Shown: in pieces, positions 20,638-32,010 of the stretch
How positions within the stretch are numbered: the first letter of the stretch is position 1
Layout of the letters: each line of letters starts with the position of its first letter
DNA from: Nansenia antarctica
Lineage: Eukaryota > Chordata > Actinopteri > Argentiniformes > Microstomatidae
DNA: 64,000 nt
Direction: 5' to 3'
Assembly: GCA_963989245.1 (NCBI GenBank)
Contig: OZ022347.1
Coordinates: forward strand, 41,550,058-41,614,057
The notes under the pieces: generated by a model
The model's input: only the letters and a program-made list of their open reading frames with translations
The model's database searches: none
Told to the model about the DNA's origin: nothing
Position numbers and translations under genes: made by a program

Positions 20638-21632
20638 TCTGAATGAATGAATTGACTTTATTGTCATTGCTACAGTACAGGTACCAAACAACGGAATTTA
20701 GGAGGGGTGGCTCCCCTGGTGTTAGGAAAGGGAAAAAAAGGTAAGGAGCTGGTTTACATAAATAAAGGCTATGTACACAATCCACTGTACTATACTGCAC
20801 AGATAGTCAACTAGGGTTGTCATATTGCACAATAGTATTTTTTTCACGTTATTTAAAGTGTCACAGTTTGCAGGCTTGAAATGTACATGTTTGTGCCTCA
20901 GCACTACACCTGATTTTTTCAGTCCAGCAGCTGCCATACAATCCGTCCAGACTGTCCAGGGCCCAGAACTTAGGTCTTTGCTGTGTTCAGGGCCTGGACG
21001 GCCCTGTGGTAGAAGCAGTTCTTCAGTCTGTTTGTCTTAGCGGCCAGGGTCCTGAACCTCCTTTTCGAGGGCAGCCTGGTAAAGTGTACGTGCCCAGGGT
21101 GGGTCGGGTCCCTGGAGATCTTTGAGGCCTTCCTGAGACAGCGTGTGTTGTACAGCTCTTCCAGAGAGGGGAGGGGGGCGCCGGTGATCTTCTGTGCTGT
21201 TCTCACTACTCTCTGTAGCGCATTTCTCTCCGCTGTTGTGCAGCTGGAGAACCAGTTGCAGATGCCGTAGGTGAGGATGCTCTCCACTGCGCCGCGGTAG
21301 AAGGCCACCAGTATCTCCTGCTTGTTGTGTTCCTTCCTGAGGCATCTCAGGGTGTATAGCCGCTGTTGTGCCCTCTTGATGGTGCCTTTTGTGTTGTCCT
21401 TCCAGGTCAGGTCATCCCGCATGTGATGTCCCAGGAATCGGAGGGTTGAGACTCTCTCCACGCTCTCTCCGTCGATGAGCAGGGGCTGGATCTCTGACTT
21501 TTTCCTCCTGAAGTCTACGATGAATTCCTGGGTCTTTGACTTGTTCAGCAGCAGGTTGTTAACCTTGCACAGCTTGCTCAGTTGCTCTACCTCATCCCTG
21601 TACGCCGCCTCGTCCCAGTTGTACAATTTGTC
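20638..21632 (-). mobile_element. L2/CR1-like LINE, 5'-truncated
   Basis: The element ends at 20638 in an (ATTC)n-type tail after CAATGACAATAAAGTCAATT, has a 3' UTR to 20969 and coding sequence up to about 21630, where LINE similarity stops. The same 3' end recurs on the plus strand at about 48815-48873. Confidence 0.8.
20970..21626 (-). pseudogene. LINE ORF2 C-terminal fragment
   Basis: 218 codons with the post-YADD part of a LINE reverse transcriptase: LLLNKSKTQEFIVDFRRKKS, STLRFLGHHM, WKDNTKGTIKRAQQRLYTL and the C-terminal THPGHVHFTRLPSKRRFRTL block. The frame is open to its natural stop, but the endonuclease and catalytic RT residues are missing through 5' truncation, so it is non-functional. 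Confidence 0.82.
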
Positions 21633-21777
21633 TTATTACAACAATATTTGTTGGCCTGTTCTTTCAAAACAAAAACAAATAGAAATGACTTGTACATTCT
21701 AGATGCAGACTGCTTATTTGAATAAGAAGTGTATTTGAACTTCATGTTAAGTTTGATACAGGACATACTGAGATTTA

Positions 21778-22423
21778 CAGTGTAGTATTACAGTGTGTCA
21801 TCACACCTTTTCCACATTTTGTTGTGTCAAAATAAAAATGTACTAAATAAAGAAAAATCCACACACAATACCCCACCCATAATGCCAAAACAAGTTTTTA
21901 GAAATGTCTGCAAATGTATTAAAATTGAAACAGAGAAATACCTTGTGTCATTCATACCCTCTGCAATAACACTCTTAAAATGAGCTCAAATGCTAAAATG
22001 TCATCAACAAATCACTCAATAAGTTGAATTGAGTCCATCTAAATGCAAGGATAATAGTTAATACTAGGTAATTGATTCCTACGCAAATCAGAGCCCCTTT
22101 AAAAACAAAGATATTAATTCCAAAATTACATAAAATATTATCCTTGCATTAAGATCCAACTTATTGAGTGATTTGTTGATGACATTTTTGCTTATTAGCA
22201 AATGTTAAGAGTGTCATAGCAAACGGTACCGTTGAGGTATTTCTGTGTTTCAATTTTAATAAATTTGAAGAAATTTCTAAAAACTTGTTTTCACTTGGCA
22301 TTATGGGGTATTGTGTGTGGATTCATTACAATTACTTTTTTATTTAATCAATTTTAAATTGAGTCTACAACACAACAAAATGTGGAAAAAATGAAGGGGT
22401 GTGATGACTTTCTATAGGCACTG
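21778..22423. mobile_element. Tc1/mariner-like foldback MITE
   Basis: 646 bp between TA dinucleotides (21776-21777 and 22424-22425). The arms are long imperfect inverted repeats: the right end read in reverse begins CAGTGCCTATAGAAAGTCAT and matches the left end, and the homology continues about 270 bp inward (AATACCCC...AATGCCA, AACAAATCACTCAATAAGTT). The short loop has no transposase. These arms are typical of Tc1-derived elements common in fish. Confidence 0.82.
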
Positions 22424-22535
22424 TATATTGTTTGGCCCAAACGTGTCAATATAGATACGAATTTTAAGCTATATTGCCGAGCCCTAAAAGACATTACAGG
22501 GCCAGGCCGGGCCAGCCCGGGCTGGCTTGCTTCTT

Positions 22536-25285
22536 TGGCGCTTTTCCATATGTCGGCCCGGGTCGGGTCAGGTCGGGTCGCTTCTTTAGCTACCCTTCGA
22601 TACCAGGGTCTACATTTTTAGATCCGGATCTTTTTGCCAGGCTGCGTGTGACGTGTGACGCTGCACACCGTTGATTGGTCAATGGAAATCGTCATCCCAT
22701 GTTCATGGATTTCTTCACTAACCGCCATCTTGAAATACCACATTCGCTCTTGGAAAATGTCACTACAGTTTCTGTAATAGCTTATTAATAAAGATTCGAA
22801 AAATTATGCTGACCATCGTATTATCTTAGTTTAATGTCATTTCAATGCATCATAGAACTTTTATTTACAACAAGCATAACACAAAAATCGCTATTATGCA
22901 CCGTCTTTGCCCGTGAATAACACCGTCTGTGGAGGAGGTACAAACACAATACTCCTTTGCTAACTTCACCATCGGTCTACGGTCATTTCGAGCCCTTAAC
23001 CACCGCGCTGACACCCCGAGAAGTTATGCTTTTAACCATAAACTCGATGAACCGGGAGTTCACCCGGCCGCTGCTGCTACCTATTCTAACATTTCCTATT
23101 TCTCTGCAACCTTATGTACCCTAGGGTTGTCATATTGCACATGGTGTTATTGCCCGCGTCAGTCAGCCTTTTCCGTAGAAATACATCGCTCCGTTATATA
23201 TCTAACGTTACATGTTTTAAGGCTGATCTGTGCATGATAGTGCTGCATTATGTTGATCTATTTATATCGATCTATTCTTGCCAATTCCTTATTACCAGTG
23301 GAAAGGGGGAAGACTAAAACACTTTGAATGGAATAGATAGGACTTTCCGTTCAATGAAGCATTGATACTCGCGAGTTCACCTCGCTTTTCCCCCCGTTGA
23401 TGTATTAAACAATCTAAGCAATCTAATCAGAGCAGTTGTTATTATGTCATATTATTGATGGATGTGCCATTTTTGATGGACAGCAGTGAGCGGATGACTG
23501 GATGTCAACTTCAACTTCAATGGAATCCCAAGCTGTGCCGTCCAGCCATTTTCGCCGTTCACTCATGAGTCAAATGCCGGTAGATTCGCGTCTTGTCGGC
23601 GTTTCCCTGGTTGCGAGATCTAAACTACTAGAACTGAAATCGGCAGGTAACAGGCACGTAACATCCATATGCTGTATATATACATACATATATTTGACTA
23701 CCAGCAAGACACCGGAGCACTCTATAAACGTGGAGATTGGAGCCCCGCGTCAGTCAGCCTTTTCGTAGAAATACATCGCTTCCCAATCCCTGGTTGCGAG
23801 ATCTAAACTACAAATCTACTAGAACTGAAAGCGGCAAGTAGGCTAACAGGCACGTAACATCCATATGCTGTATAAATAAATATATTTGACTACCAGCAAG
23901 ACAGCGCTGCACTCGTATCTATCAGCCTGTCTGTATAATGATGTCGTTGAATGCCGATGCTGAGATACTGTGCTGATGGACCATTCACTGACTGTCTTAA
24001 TAAATCAAGTACAGAGATTCCAACCCGTGTTGAACATCCTATTTCCTTGTCAAATCGTGTATGCTGTGCACCTAATCTATCCTGAGATGACAACGCATTT
24101 AAGATCACAATCCTCAATAGATTGATTCGATCGTTTTACCGACAAGAAGATTCTACAATCTATCAGCCTTTCCGTAGAAATACATCGCTCCCTGTATAAC
24201 GATATATATCTAACGTTACATGTTTTAAGGCTGATCTGTGCATGATGGTGCTGCATTTTGACATAATTCTTATCGCATTTCCCCCCGTTGTGCTGTGCCG
24301 TTCCATAGTCCAGAGCTTCATCATCCCCCTTCACCCCTTTCCATCCCTGGCGTCATTTTATCAATGAACGTAGTATTATACATATTTACATATTACATAT
24401 TTGTTGTTATTTATGGAAGTGTCCGGTTGCTGGAGGAACCAGGACGCCGGCTACACTGCACAGTTTAGCCCGAAATAGAGAGAGTGCTGTACACCCCGAG
24501 AAGTTATGCTTTTAACCGTAAACTCAATGAACCCGCTGCTGCTCGCAGCACCGCGCCAGCTGGTTGAAACTGACAGCGGGGGGAGAGAAAAGTTTTCCCA
24601 AAATAACAGCAGTCGCATAATGATGCTAAAGTACTAGCCACTTGATATGCTGAACATAACAATGATGCTAAAGTAGTAGCCATCTCATATGCTGAACATA
24701 ACAATGATGCTACAGTTCATAAAGCAGACAAGTGAAGGCAGTGGTTTTAAGGGTTCAAAAAACATGACTTTATTATGTGTAGAACAACATATGTGCAGAA
24801 CAAAATCCAATAGAAATGATTCAAACATGCAGACAATCAGGCAGTAGCCATCTCTATGCTGAACATAACAATGATGCTACAGTGAGCTAAAGTAGTAGCC
24901 ATCTCCTTACGATAGCCCACAGTAGTTTCTTTCTCTTTTCAGCATTCCTCTTTCGAGTATCCTTCCTTCTGTCTTCGCTCTTCTGTCTTCTCTCTTTTCT
25001 CTCCAAAAAACCACGGTTAATAATATACCACATGCCGAGGGAAAGGCATACGATAGCTGCAAGTTCCTCCATGCTGCTATTGTTGCTGTGTTGTGTCTCG
25101 TGAAAATATACGTCACCACCATGGCGCGCTGTTATGACGCGTAACTCCGCCTACTATAGCCTACTCCTCCTACTATTTCCGGGTCTGTTGTGTATAGTGG
25201 AAAACCAGAACTGATCAAAAGCGGGCCAAAGCGGGCCGAACCGACCTGACCCGAGCTGGGCTGGGCTGCTGATGGAAAAGCGCCA
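22536..25285. mobile_element. 2.7-kb terminal-inverted-repeat element, non-autonomous
   Basis: Both ends start TGGCGCTTTTCCAT (left 22536; right, inverted, ending 25285) followed by GC-rich CGGGTCAGGTCGG blocks. No clear target duplication was found, so the superfamily is open. Internally, segments are duplicated: AGCCTTTTCCGTAGAAATAC at about 23165 and 24165, GTTGCGAGATCTAAACTAC at about 23611 and 23789, and a 40-bp ATGCTGAACATAACAATGAT unit several times at 24640-24880. No transposase frame seen. Confidence 0.6.
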
Positions 25286-25529
25286 TAAGAGTCTCAGTCT
25301 CAATGCCCATGAGGTCTGTTACCACCAAACAGTCTGAGACTCCGCCCCTACTCTTGCATATAACTCCTAACACTTCCTGTCAGGTGACTCCTGTGTTTAT
25401 GGTTAATACAATGCTCCTAATGAGGTCAAACACACAATCCATTGGATTACGCATCTCTCTCCTGTTGTGACTAAAGATATGATATGCCATTAGACACAAC
25501 TCAAATAAATCTTCCCCCTATGTCGTCTT

Positions 25530-27493
25530 TCAAGGGGAAATGGAACTGTCAATGTCTGGACCATGGTGCTTTCTCTTGTGTATCAACAGGTTGGAGGACT
25601 GACTGAAACGCTTCCCACACTGGGAGCAGTGATATGGCCTCTCTCCTGTGTGTATTCTCTCATGCACCTTTAGATATCCTGACGCGGTAAAACTCTTCCC
25701 ACACTGGGAGCAGAAGAATGGCCTCTCTCCTGTGTGTATTTTCTGATGTCTCTTTAATTCAACTGCCCGACTGAAACTCTTCCCACATTGGGAGCAGAGA
25801 TATGGCTTCTCTCCTGTGTGTATTCTCTGGTGACTCTTTAGAGCTCTTGCGGAAATGAAACTCTGCCCACACTGGGAGCAGTGGTACGGCCTCTCTCCTG
25901 TGTGAATTCTCCGATGTGACTTTAGTTCACCTGCCCGACTGAAACTCTTCCCACATTGGGAGCAGAGATATGGCTTCTCTCCTGTGTGTATTCTCTGGTG
26001 ACTCTTTAGAGCTCCTGCGGAAATGAAATTCTTCCCACATTGGGAGCAGTGATATGGCCTCTCTCCTGTGTGTATTCTCTCATGCACCTTTAGAATTCCT
26101 GACGTGGTAAAACTCTTCCCACACTGGGAGCAGAGATATGTTGGCCTCTCTCCTGTGTGTATTCTCTCATGCACCTTTAGGGATGCTGATGCGGGAAAAC
26201 TCTGCCCACACTGGGAGCAGGGATATGGCTTCTCTCCTGTGTGTATTCTCTCATGCACCTTTAGGTATGCTGATGCGGTAAAACTCTTCCCACACTGGGA
26301 GCAGTGATATGTTGGCCTCTCTCCTGTGTGTATTCTCTGATGTGTCTTTAGGGATCCTGCCGAACAGAAACTCTTCCCACACTGGGAGCAGTGATATGGC
26401 TTCTCTCCTGTGTGTATTCTCTGATGTGTCTTTAGGGATCTTGCCTGATTGAAAGTCTTCCCACACTGAAGACAAGAGTGAGTCCTCTGCCTTTTATGGC
26501 TTCCTGATGCGGTGGAGCTGGGCTCGATGTCTGAGTCTGGGTTGGAGCTCTCTCCTGTAAGAATAGGAACATATACAGGATTAGAAACAACATGAGAACA
26601 AGTGCTGCTTCCATAGACTCAGCAGTGCCAGAAGTAACACCACATCTCTGGAGTCTGCACACGCTGTGGGAACATGAAGTGTTCAGAGTGTTACAGAGAT
26701 ATTACAACAAATGGATACCGTATCAATGTTTTATGATTAACAATTGATTTGAAGCATATTTTCTCAAACGGAGACATAATCAATGTTACCGTTTCAGTTT
26801 AAGAGTATTCACGTTGTACCTAGTTTAACTGTCACTCACTGTCTTGCTCAACAGTTGTAATTCCATGATCAGTCATAGAAGTTAGATCAATTGTAACAAC
26901 TTTTGTTTGAATGAATAAACAACTGCTATGGCGGAAATCATGGGAAAAATAAAAATGAAAATAAATGTTTGATTGCATACACCGCTAAATATCTGCCAGC
27001 TCCCTTTGATCTACTCATTAATCTGGCCTGGCCTTCGCCAAATACAGAACATGAACTCACCATCCTCAAGATCCTCATCAACTTCATAATCTTCATCATC
27101 GTCGTCACCATCTTCACCATCCTCATCATCTGTGTCCACCAATTCATCTTCTAATTGCTCTTCTTTCATCATTACATCTTCATCCTCCACTTCCTCTTCT
27201 TCTCCTTCTTTCACAATTTTCTCCCCAACTTCATATTCTCTTCCCTCTACTTTCACCATTACATCTTTCTTATCTTCCTCCTCTCCTACTTCCTCCTCCT
27301 CCTCTTTCACCATCACATCTTTCTTCACTTCCTCTTCCTCTCCTTCCTCCTCTTTCACCATCACATCTACCATCTCTTCCTCCTCTTTCACCATCACTTC
27401 TTTCTCCTCCACTTCCTCTCCTCCTTCCTCCTCTTTCACAACCACGGTGACTTCCAGTGTTTGACTGCAGTATTCCAGCTTCACGGACACCAT
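25530..27493 (-). CDS. C2H2 zinc-finger protein, two exons (27493-27061 and 26554-25530)
   Basis: Exon 1 starts at ATG 27493-27491 (MVSVKLEYCSQTLEVTVVV) and encodes an acidic KEEE-rich region, ending at a donor GATG|GTGAGT at 27061/27060. Exon 2 starts after ATTCTTACAG at 26555 with GAGAGAGCTCC. Exon 1 ends in phase 1 and joining gives an uninterrupted frame of about 485 residues (1458 coding bases). Exon 2 encodes eleven C2H2 fingers with TGEKPY/TGERPY linkers (the first short-linked CLQCGKTF, the last YHCSQCGKRF) and ends at 25530. All fingers keep two Cys and two His. Two linkers carry an extra Thr (GERPTY). Proteins of this layout are nuclear DNA-binding regulators, very numerous in fish. 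The target is unknown. A further small exon in the intron cannot be excluded. Confidence 0.85.
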
Positions 27494-27764
27494 CTTTGGA
27501 CCCCACGTTGTGCTTTTCTGGACTGAAGAACCACAGCAGGAACTCTGAGGACTTGGGTTCAGAAACAGTAGCTGTGAGGTGGATCTGTGTATTGAAACCA
27601 AATGAAGCACAAACAGTCAAGGATACATTTCAGTTTGTTCAGTCATTTCAACAATATAGATACAAATATATAGACATACATTATACCTATATACAGTAAA
27701 ACTAACAAACCTATATATTTATATATGTGTGCCCATATCATGTTTGATTAGCTTCCATTTACGC

Positions 27765-28985
27765 TAATCAAGAACCTGAAGACCGCTACAGCGACAAAAG
27801 GCTTTTTTCACAACCTAGCAGCGGAGGAGGAATACAGAATAAACATTACTAGGCTACATGGAGATTCACAAGTCCAAAGTGAGAAGGATGGTGAACCTGA
27901 CTGTATGGAATTGATTAATGCAACGAGCAGTGTAAGAGCTGACTTACAGCAGACGATACTTGAACATAATGACATGATATTGTATTGTGACGGCAGTGCA
28001 ATGACACCTGACGACAAAACAACTTTAGCTGCATATATGCAATAGTTGACGATGACGGTCATTGCATTGAGGCATACAGACTACCAGTTTTATCAGCACA
28101 GGCAGCTGAATTGATAGCACTAACAAGAGCATGTAAATATGCTAAAGACAAAGATGTATCCGTGTTTACCGATTCAAAATACGCATTTTCAGTTGCACAT
28201 GACTTCAGCAAAATCTGGGAGAACAGAGGTTTCATCACTACTGCAGGAAAGCCAATACAACATGCTACGTTAGTTAAGGAACTGTTAGAAGCCTTGATGC
28301 TTCCAGCACAAATTGCTATAGTTAAGTGCAAAGGTCACTCCAGAGACAACTCAGAGGTGGCTATAGGGAACAACTTGGCAGACAAATATGCCCAAGATGC
28401 AGCATTAAATGGATCGCCCGCACCATGGTTGGAACACGCGACCATGGCAGTCCCACACAGACCCACCGTTCACCATTGATGCATTGTTATCTTTTCAAGA
28501 TCAAGCAGATCAATCAGAGATTACATTATGGGAAAGGAAAGGATGCATCAGGGATGACATAGGCTTATGGAAATTTACGGATGAACGAATAGCCTTACCA
28601 AAGATAGCATATGAAGCACTAATATCGTTCATACACGGCCCAACACGCATAGGATATAAAGGGGTAACAGAATACATATCAAAATTGTTTTTTACAATTG
28701 GTCTTGAAAAACAAGTAAGACACTTCATTCATAAATGTTTAGTTTGTGCGAGATGTAATCCAAATATTAACCCTGCTAAACTACAACATTTACCTAAGCC
28801 AGAAGGACCATGGCAACAATTGCAAATTGATTTCTCTCACATGCCAAAATCTATTGGTAATTGTTGACAGATTTTCAAAGTGGACAGAAGCTTTTGCGAC
28901 AAAGAAAGAAAATGCGCAAACAGTAGTAAAATGCTTAATGGAGCACATTATACATCACATTTTTTTATTGAATAGAGCAATAAGT
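27765..28985 (+). pseudogene. endogenous retrovirus pol remnant: RNase H and integrase
   Basis: Broken plus-strand frames encode an RNase H (catalytic-type CDGSAM near 27985, then ELIALTRACKYAKDKDVSVF with TDSKYAF, and KCKGHSRDNSEVAIGNNLAD) followed by the integrase zinc region (FIHKCLVCARCNPN) and the start of the integrase core (IVDRFSKWTEAF). The order is that of retroviral pol. At least two frame changes and an internal stop after 28040 disrupt it, and protease, RT, LTRs and the integrase active-site end are absent. It is an old, non-functional copy lying just upstream of the zinc-finger gene. The retroviral genus cannot be settled from this fragment. Confidence 0.75.
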
Positions 28986-29320
28986 CCCTGTACTGATCCA
29001 GTTTGCAATACTTTTACAAAATGAGTGAAGGTTTTATCTTCCACAGTTGTCGCCTCCTTCTTCCACTGTTGCCAAGAAGTCATTTTCTCATCTGTGTCAG
29101 CCAAAACAACTTCTTTATAGCAACAGTGTGGACACAGACGATACATGCAATCCTTGTTTTTAGGGTTGCATACTATTGTAGATATAAGTTCAGAAACACT
29201 TGATGTTTTAAGCAGATCCTTCTGGTACAATTTGTACAATTCTCATGGTCAAAGCATGCACATGTGTTGCGATCACTGGACTTGGGCTCAGTGATATAAA
29301 ATGGCCGGTATCTCAAGAAC
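28985..29320 (-). pseudogene. fragment of a Cys-rich repeat-encoded protein of unknown function
   Basis: The minus strand encodes RPFYITEPKSSDRNTCACFD then, one frame away, KTSSVSELISTIVCNPKNKD with CMYRLCPHC and MTSWQQWKK. A TCxCxxHEN ... CxxxxCPxC ... WxxW arrangement occurs in multicopy uncharacterised proteins of fish and invertebrates that I associate with mobile DNA. One frameshift near 29240 breaks it. No catalytic domain is seen. The assignment is from memory and weak. Confidence 0.35.
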
Positions 29321-29506
29321 TGTCTATATGACAACGCAAAGTTTCCTCCTATCTCGACAATATATTCAGCATGGAGCTCAGTAAGTGACTTGATCAGAAC
29401 TCTCCTCTGTTGTTTTGTTTTATTTTTTTGTTACCATGTCTTTCCTTCCTGGCAGTAAGCGGCTGTTTTCATCTCTGGAGAGGAACTGGATAACAGTTCT
29501 GTTTAC

Positions 29507-29752
29507 TAGGGATGCTCCGATCTGGATTTTTGGGGCCGATACCGATCACCGATTTTTTCCCTCAAGATCTACCGATACCGATCTTTTTATAAATACATAA
29601 CTGTAGGCCTACTGACTGGATAATAGCCTACATATATTTTGCTTTTTAGACAAAAGTCTTGATCCATTAGGCACCAAGCAAACACAGACCCAAGTCAGTC
29701 GATATGGCTGTATAAAAGACATCATAAACGTGGCCTTCATGGTTTACATACG
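29507..29752. mobile_element. hAT end fragment related to 61108-61580
   Basis: Starts TAGGGATGCTCCGATCTGG and matches, inverted, the right part of the complete element at 61108-61580 for about 245 bp, then diverges after GGTTTACATAC. No matching target duplication was found for 29499-29506, so it is a fragment or one end of a rearranged element. Confidence 0.6.
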
Positions 29753-29876
29753 CAGGGGTGCAAACTGGCGATGGACCAAAAAGGTGACACTTTTTTTTGT
29801 CCGTAGATGGTTAGCTCCATCATTAACAGTGGTCTAACAATGATGCGTGTGTAAGTAGCGATGGCCCTGACCGTAA

Positions 29877-29930
29877 CACCCGCATAATTAATGTAAGCAA
29901 CCTGTTCCTAAATTAATTATGCGGGTTCCT
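29877..29930. repeat. short palindrome
   Basis: ACCCGCATAATTAAT and ATTAATTATGCGGGT are perfect inverted copies separated by about 20 bases. It is adjacent to a TTCAACAAGT...TTTAAGACC motif also present near 51445. Confidence 0.7.
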
Positions 29931-30213
29931 GCAGGTTTCAACAAGTTACATTTAAGACCTTTATAAGAACACTTTAATAGATTTTAAGACCTATTGAGCA
30001 AGTATTGGTATTAGACTCACATTCATTGATTCTTTTCATTAGCAATGCTGGGTGATCTGTTCTGTTGCATATAGAACAATGATCATGTAAGTTAGCCTAC
30101 TTTATCAATTCTTGATTCATTTCCATTGCTTCTCAACACAATACTAGATATAATAGCATAAATAACAGAATAAACTCACACACTTACGTACACTGCATAG
30201 CCTACATACTGAG

Positions 30214-30370
30214 ATATGGCACACACACACACACACACACACCTCTCACAGGTACACACACACCTCTCACAGGAGGCCACACACACACACACACACCTCT
30301 CACAGGTACACACACACCTCTCACAGGAGGCCACACACACACACACACACACGTACAGCTACACACACGC
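30214..30370. repeat. (CA)n with CTCTCACAGG interruptions
   Basis: (CA)n runs alternate with CACACCTCTCACAGGTACAC and AGGAGGCC spacers, giving an irregular minisatellite. Confidence 0.9.
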
Positions 30371-30715
30371 TATATTTACTAAACCACACACACCGTTGCT
30401 ACCACTGCAAGTTTGAAGAAATTATAACTTCACATGCCTACAGTCGAATCGCCTCCTACGGCGATTATCATATCGTGGCCTCTTGTCTTATCATTTCACA
30501 TGGCAACATATCAGGGTTTTGGGCGCAGCTTAACGTTGTAAATTTATTTTTATTAGAATGCTCGTCCATTAACCAATGTCACACGAGCAACAAGTGCAAG
30601 TTTTGATGTTGTCTCTCATCTGCACGCGTCGTATTCCCACGCAGTGGGTCTGGCGACAATAATACATTTTCCGGTCTGACTTTTTAAATAAAAATAAAAT
30701 CGATTCTACGCAACT

Positions 30716-31193
30716 CTAAAGCACACAGAAGCCATTAAAAAGGTTTATTTTGAAAGTCTCGGCGACTGTATCATACAGAGCAGGCAGGCACACGTCTGCA
30801 AAATAGCGGCGGCTTGGGAGTGTATACCGGGGCTCTAAATGTGAAATTAGCTGGCGAAATCCTTTATCTTCTACTACAGAGAAAGGCTTTTTCATTGATT
30901 GCTTGAGCCTTTGAGCTGTCTCGAGTAAACTTCCTGCAGTTTTCAAATGCGTGTTCAATAGGCACAGCAGCTTTTTTTTTCGCGGCTAGGCTACCTTCTG
31001 CTACTAGTGCTTGATATTCCTTCCATACAGCGTGCTTGCAATGGTGAATCTTAAGGTGACTTATGAGATTAGTTGTGTTGTAACTCGTAGACCTTTGCCC
31101 TCCTCTCCGAACTTTTGTCGAACATGTGTTGCAAATTGCAAACGCACTATCTGCCTCAGAAACTCTGAAGAATGTCCACACCGGGGAAGCCAT
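30716..31193 (-). pseudogene. hAT (ZBED-type) transposase N-terminal remnant
   Basis: An ATG at 31193 opens a BED-type zinc finger (VWTFFRVSEADSAFAICNTC, NLISHLKIHH with CxxC and HxxxxH spacing), then a linker. Near 30890 the frame shifts by one base in an A-run and continues as FSVVEDKGFRQLISHLEPRY and LPSRRYFADVCLP, which is the start of the hAT transposase core. The RNase H-like catalytic domain and hAT dimerisation region are missing. BED fingers bind the transposon ends; this remnant cannot transpose. Sequence continues to a TAGGGATGC-type end at 31396. Confidence 0.75.
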
Positions 31194-31196
31194 GTT

Positions 31197-31396
31197 TCGC
31201 TCTCGTCTATATACACTGCGTGGCTGTACGCAGGCGCAGCATCATGAGCGCGGAAACCGGAAGCAGAAATATTTCCGGCTTCATATTATCGGCTCTATAT
31301 CGGCTAAAATTGTATAAAACGAATAAATATTTAATAACATTAATTTCCCATTATCGGGCTGATAAATATCGGTGCCGATAATATCGTGCATCCCTA
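31197..31396 (-). mobile_element. terminal region of the ZBED hAT
   Basis: Ends, in reverse, with TAGGGATGCACGATATTATC. It abuts the transposase start, so the transposon read from right to left as end, promoter, transposase. No 8-bp duplication partner was found. Confidence 0.55.
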
Positions 31397-32010
31397 ATTT
31401 TAATGGCACATTAGCTGGTTGCATTTGTGTTCGGACGGTTGTACCGAATGACTTTGACCCTTTAAAGAGCTGAAAGTGCCGGAATTTGTAAAAAATCACC
31501 ATAAACTATTTGTGTATTCAATAAAGGAGAGCAAATAGTGTTAATTTATATATATATTAATTGTTAATTTTAGAAAATATTACATACGGACACATAATTT
31601 ACACGTCACGTCATTGACCCATCAACATTCTATTCACGGGACTGTGGTCTGTCGAGGTGCTTTGTTTTGGGGTAAGTGAGTTACATGCTACTACATAAGC
31701 TGTGTGAATGTTCACTAGGCTTACCAAACAAGTTTGTGTGTATTAGCTAGGGGTGGGCATCAATGATCGACGATCGATAATTGATTGATAAGGATCTTGG
31801 TCGATCACAAAATATTTTGCTCGATAATCGTTATTTTTTGTATTTTTTTTAATATATATATATTTTTAAATAATAATAATGGAAATTAGTTTGTCCACAT
31901 GTCACCAGATTGCGTTCGTCTCTCACCCCTGAACATGTTAACATGATCATCTTTCTGAACAAGAACCAGTAGGCCTGCCGCCTACAGTCTCTCGCTGGAG
32001 TTTAAATGTA

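Noticed and set aside
27132..27526. Ser-rich and His/Phe/Leu-rich plus-strand frames
   Set aside because: They are antisense shadows of the KEEE-coding exon of the zinc-finger gene.
29507..31396. One single hAT element from 29507 to 31396
   Set aside because: The ends differ beyond TAGGGATGC, the flanks CTGTTTAC and ATTTTAAT do not match, and the left 245 bp belongs to another family (61108-61580).
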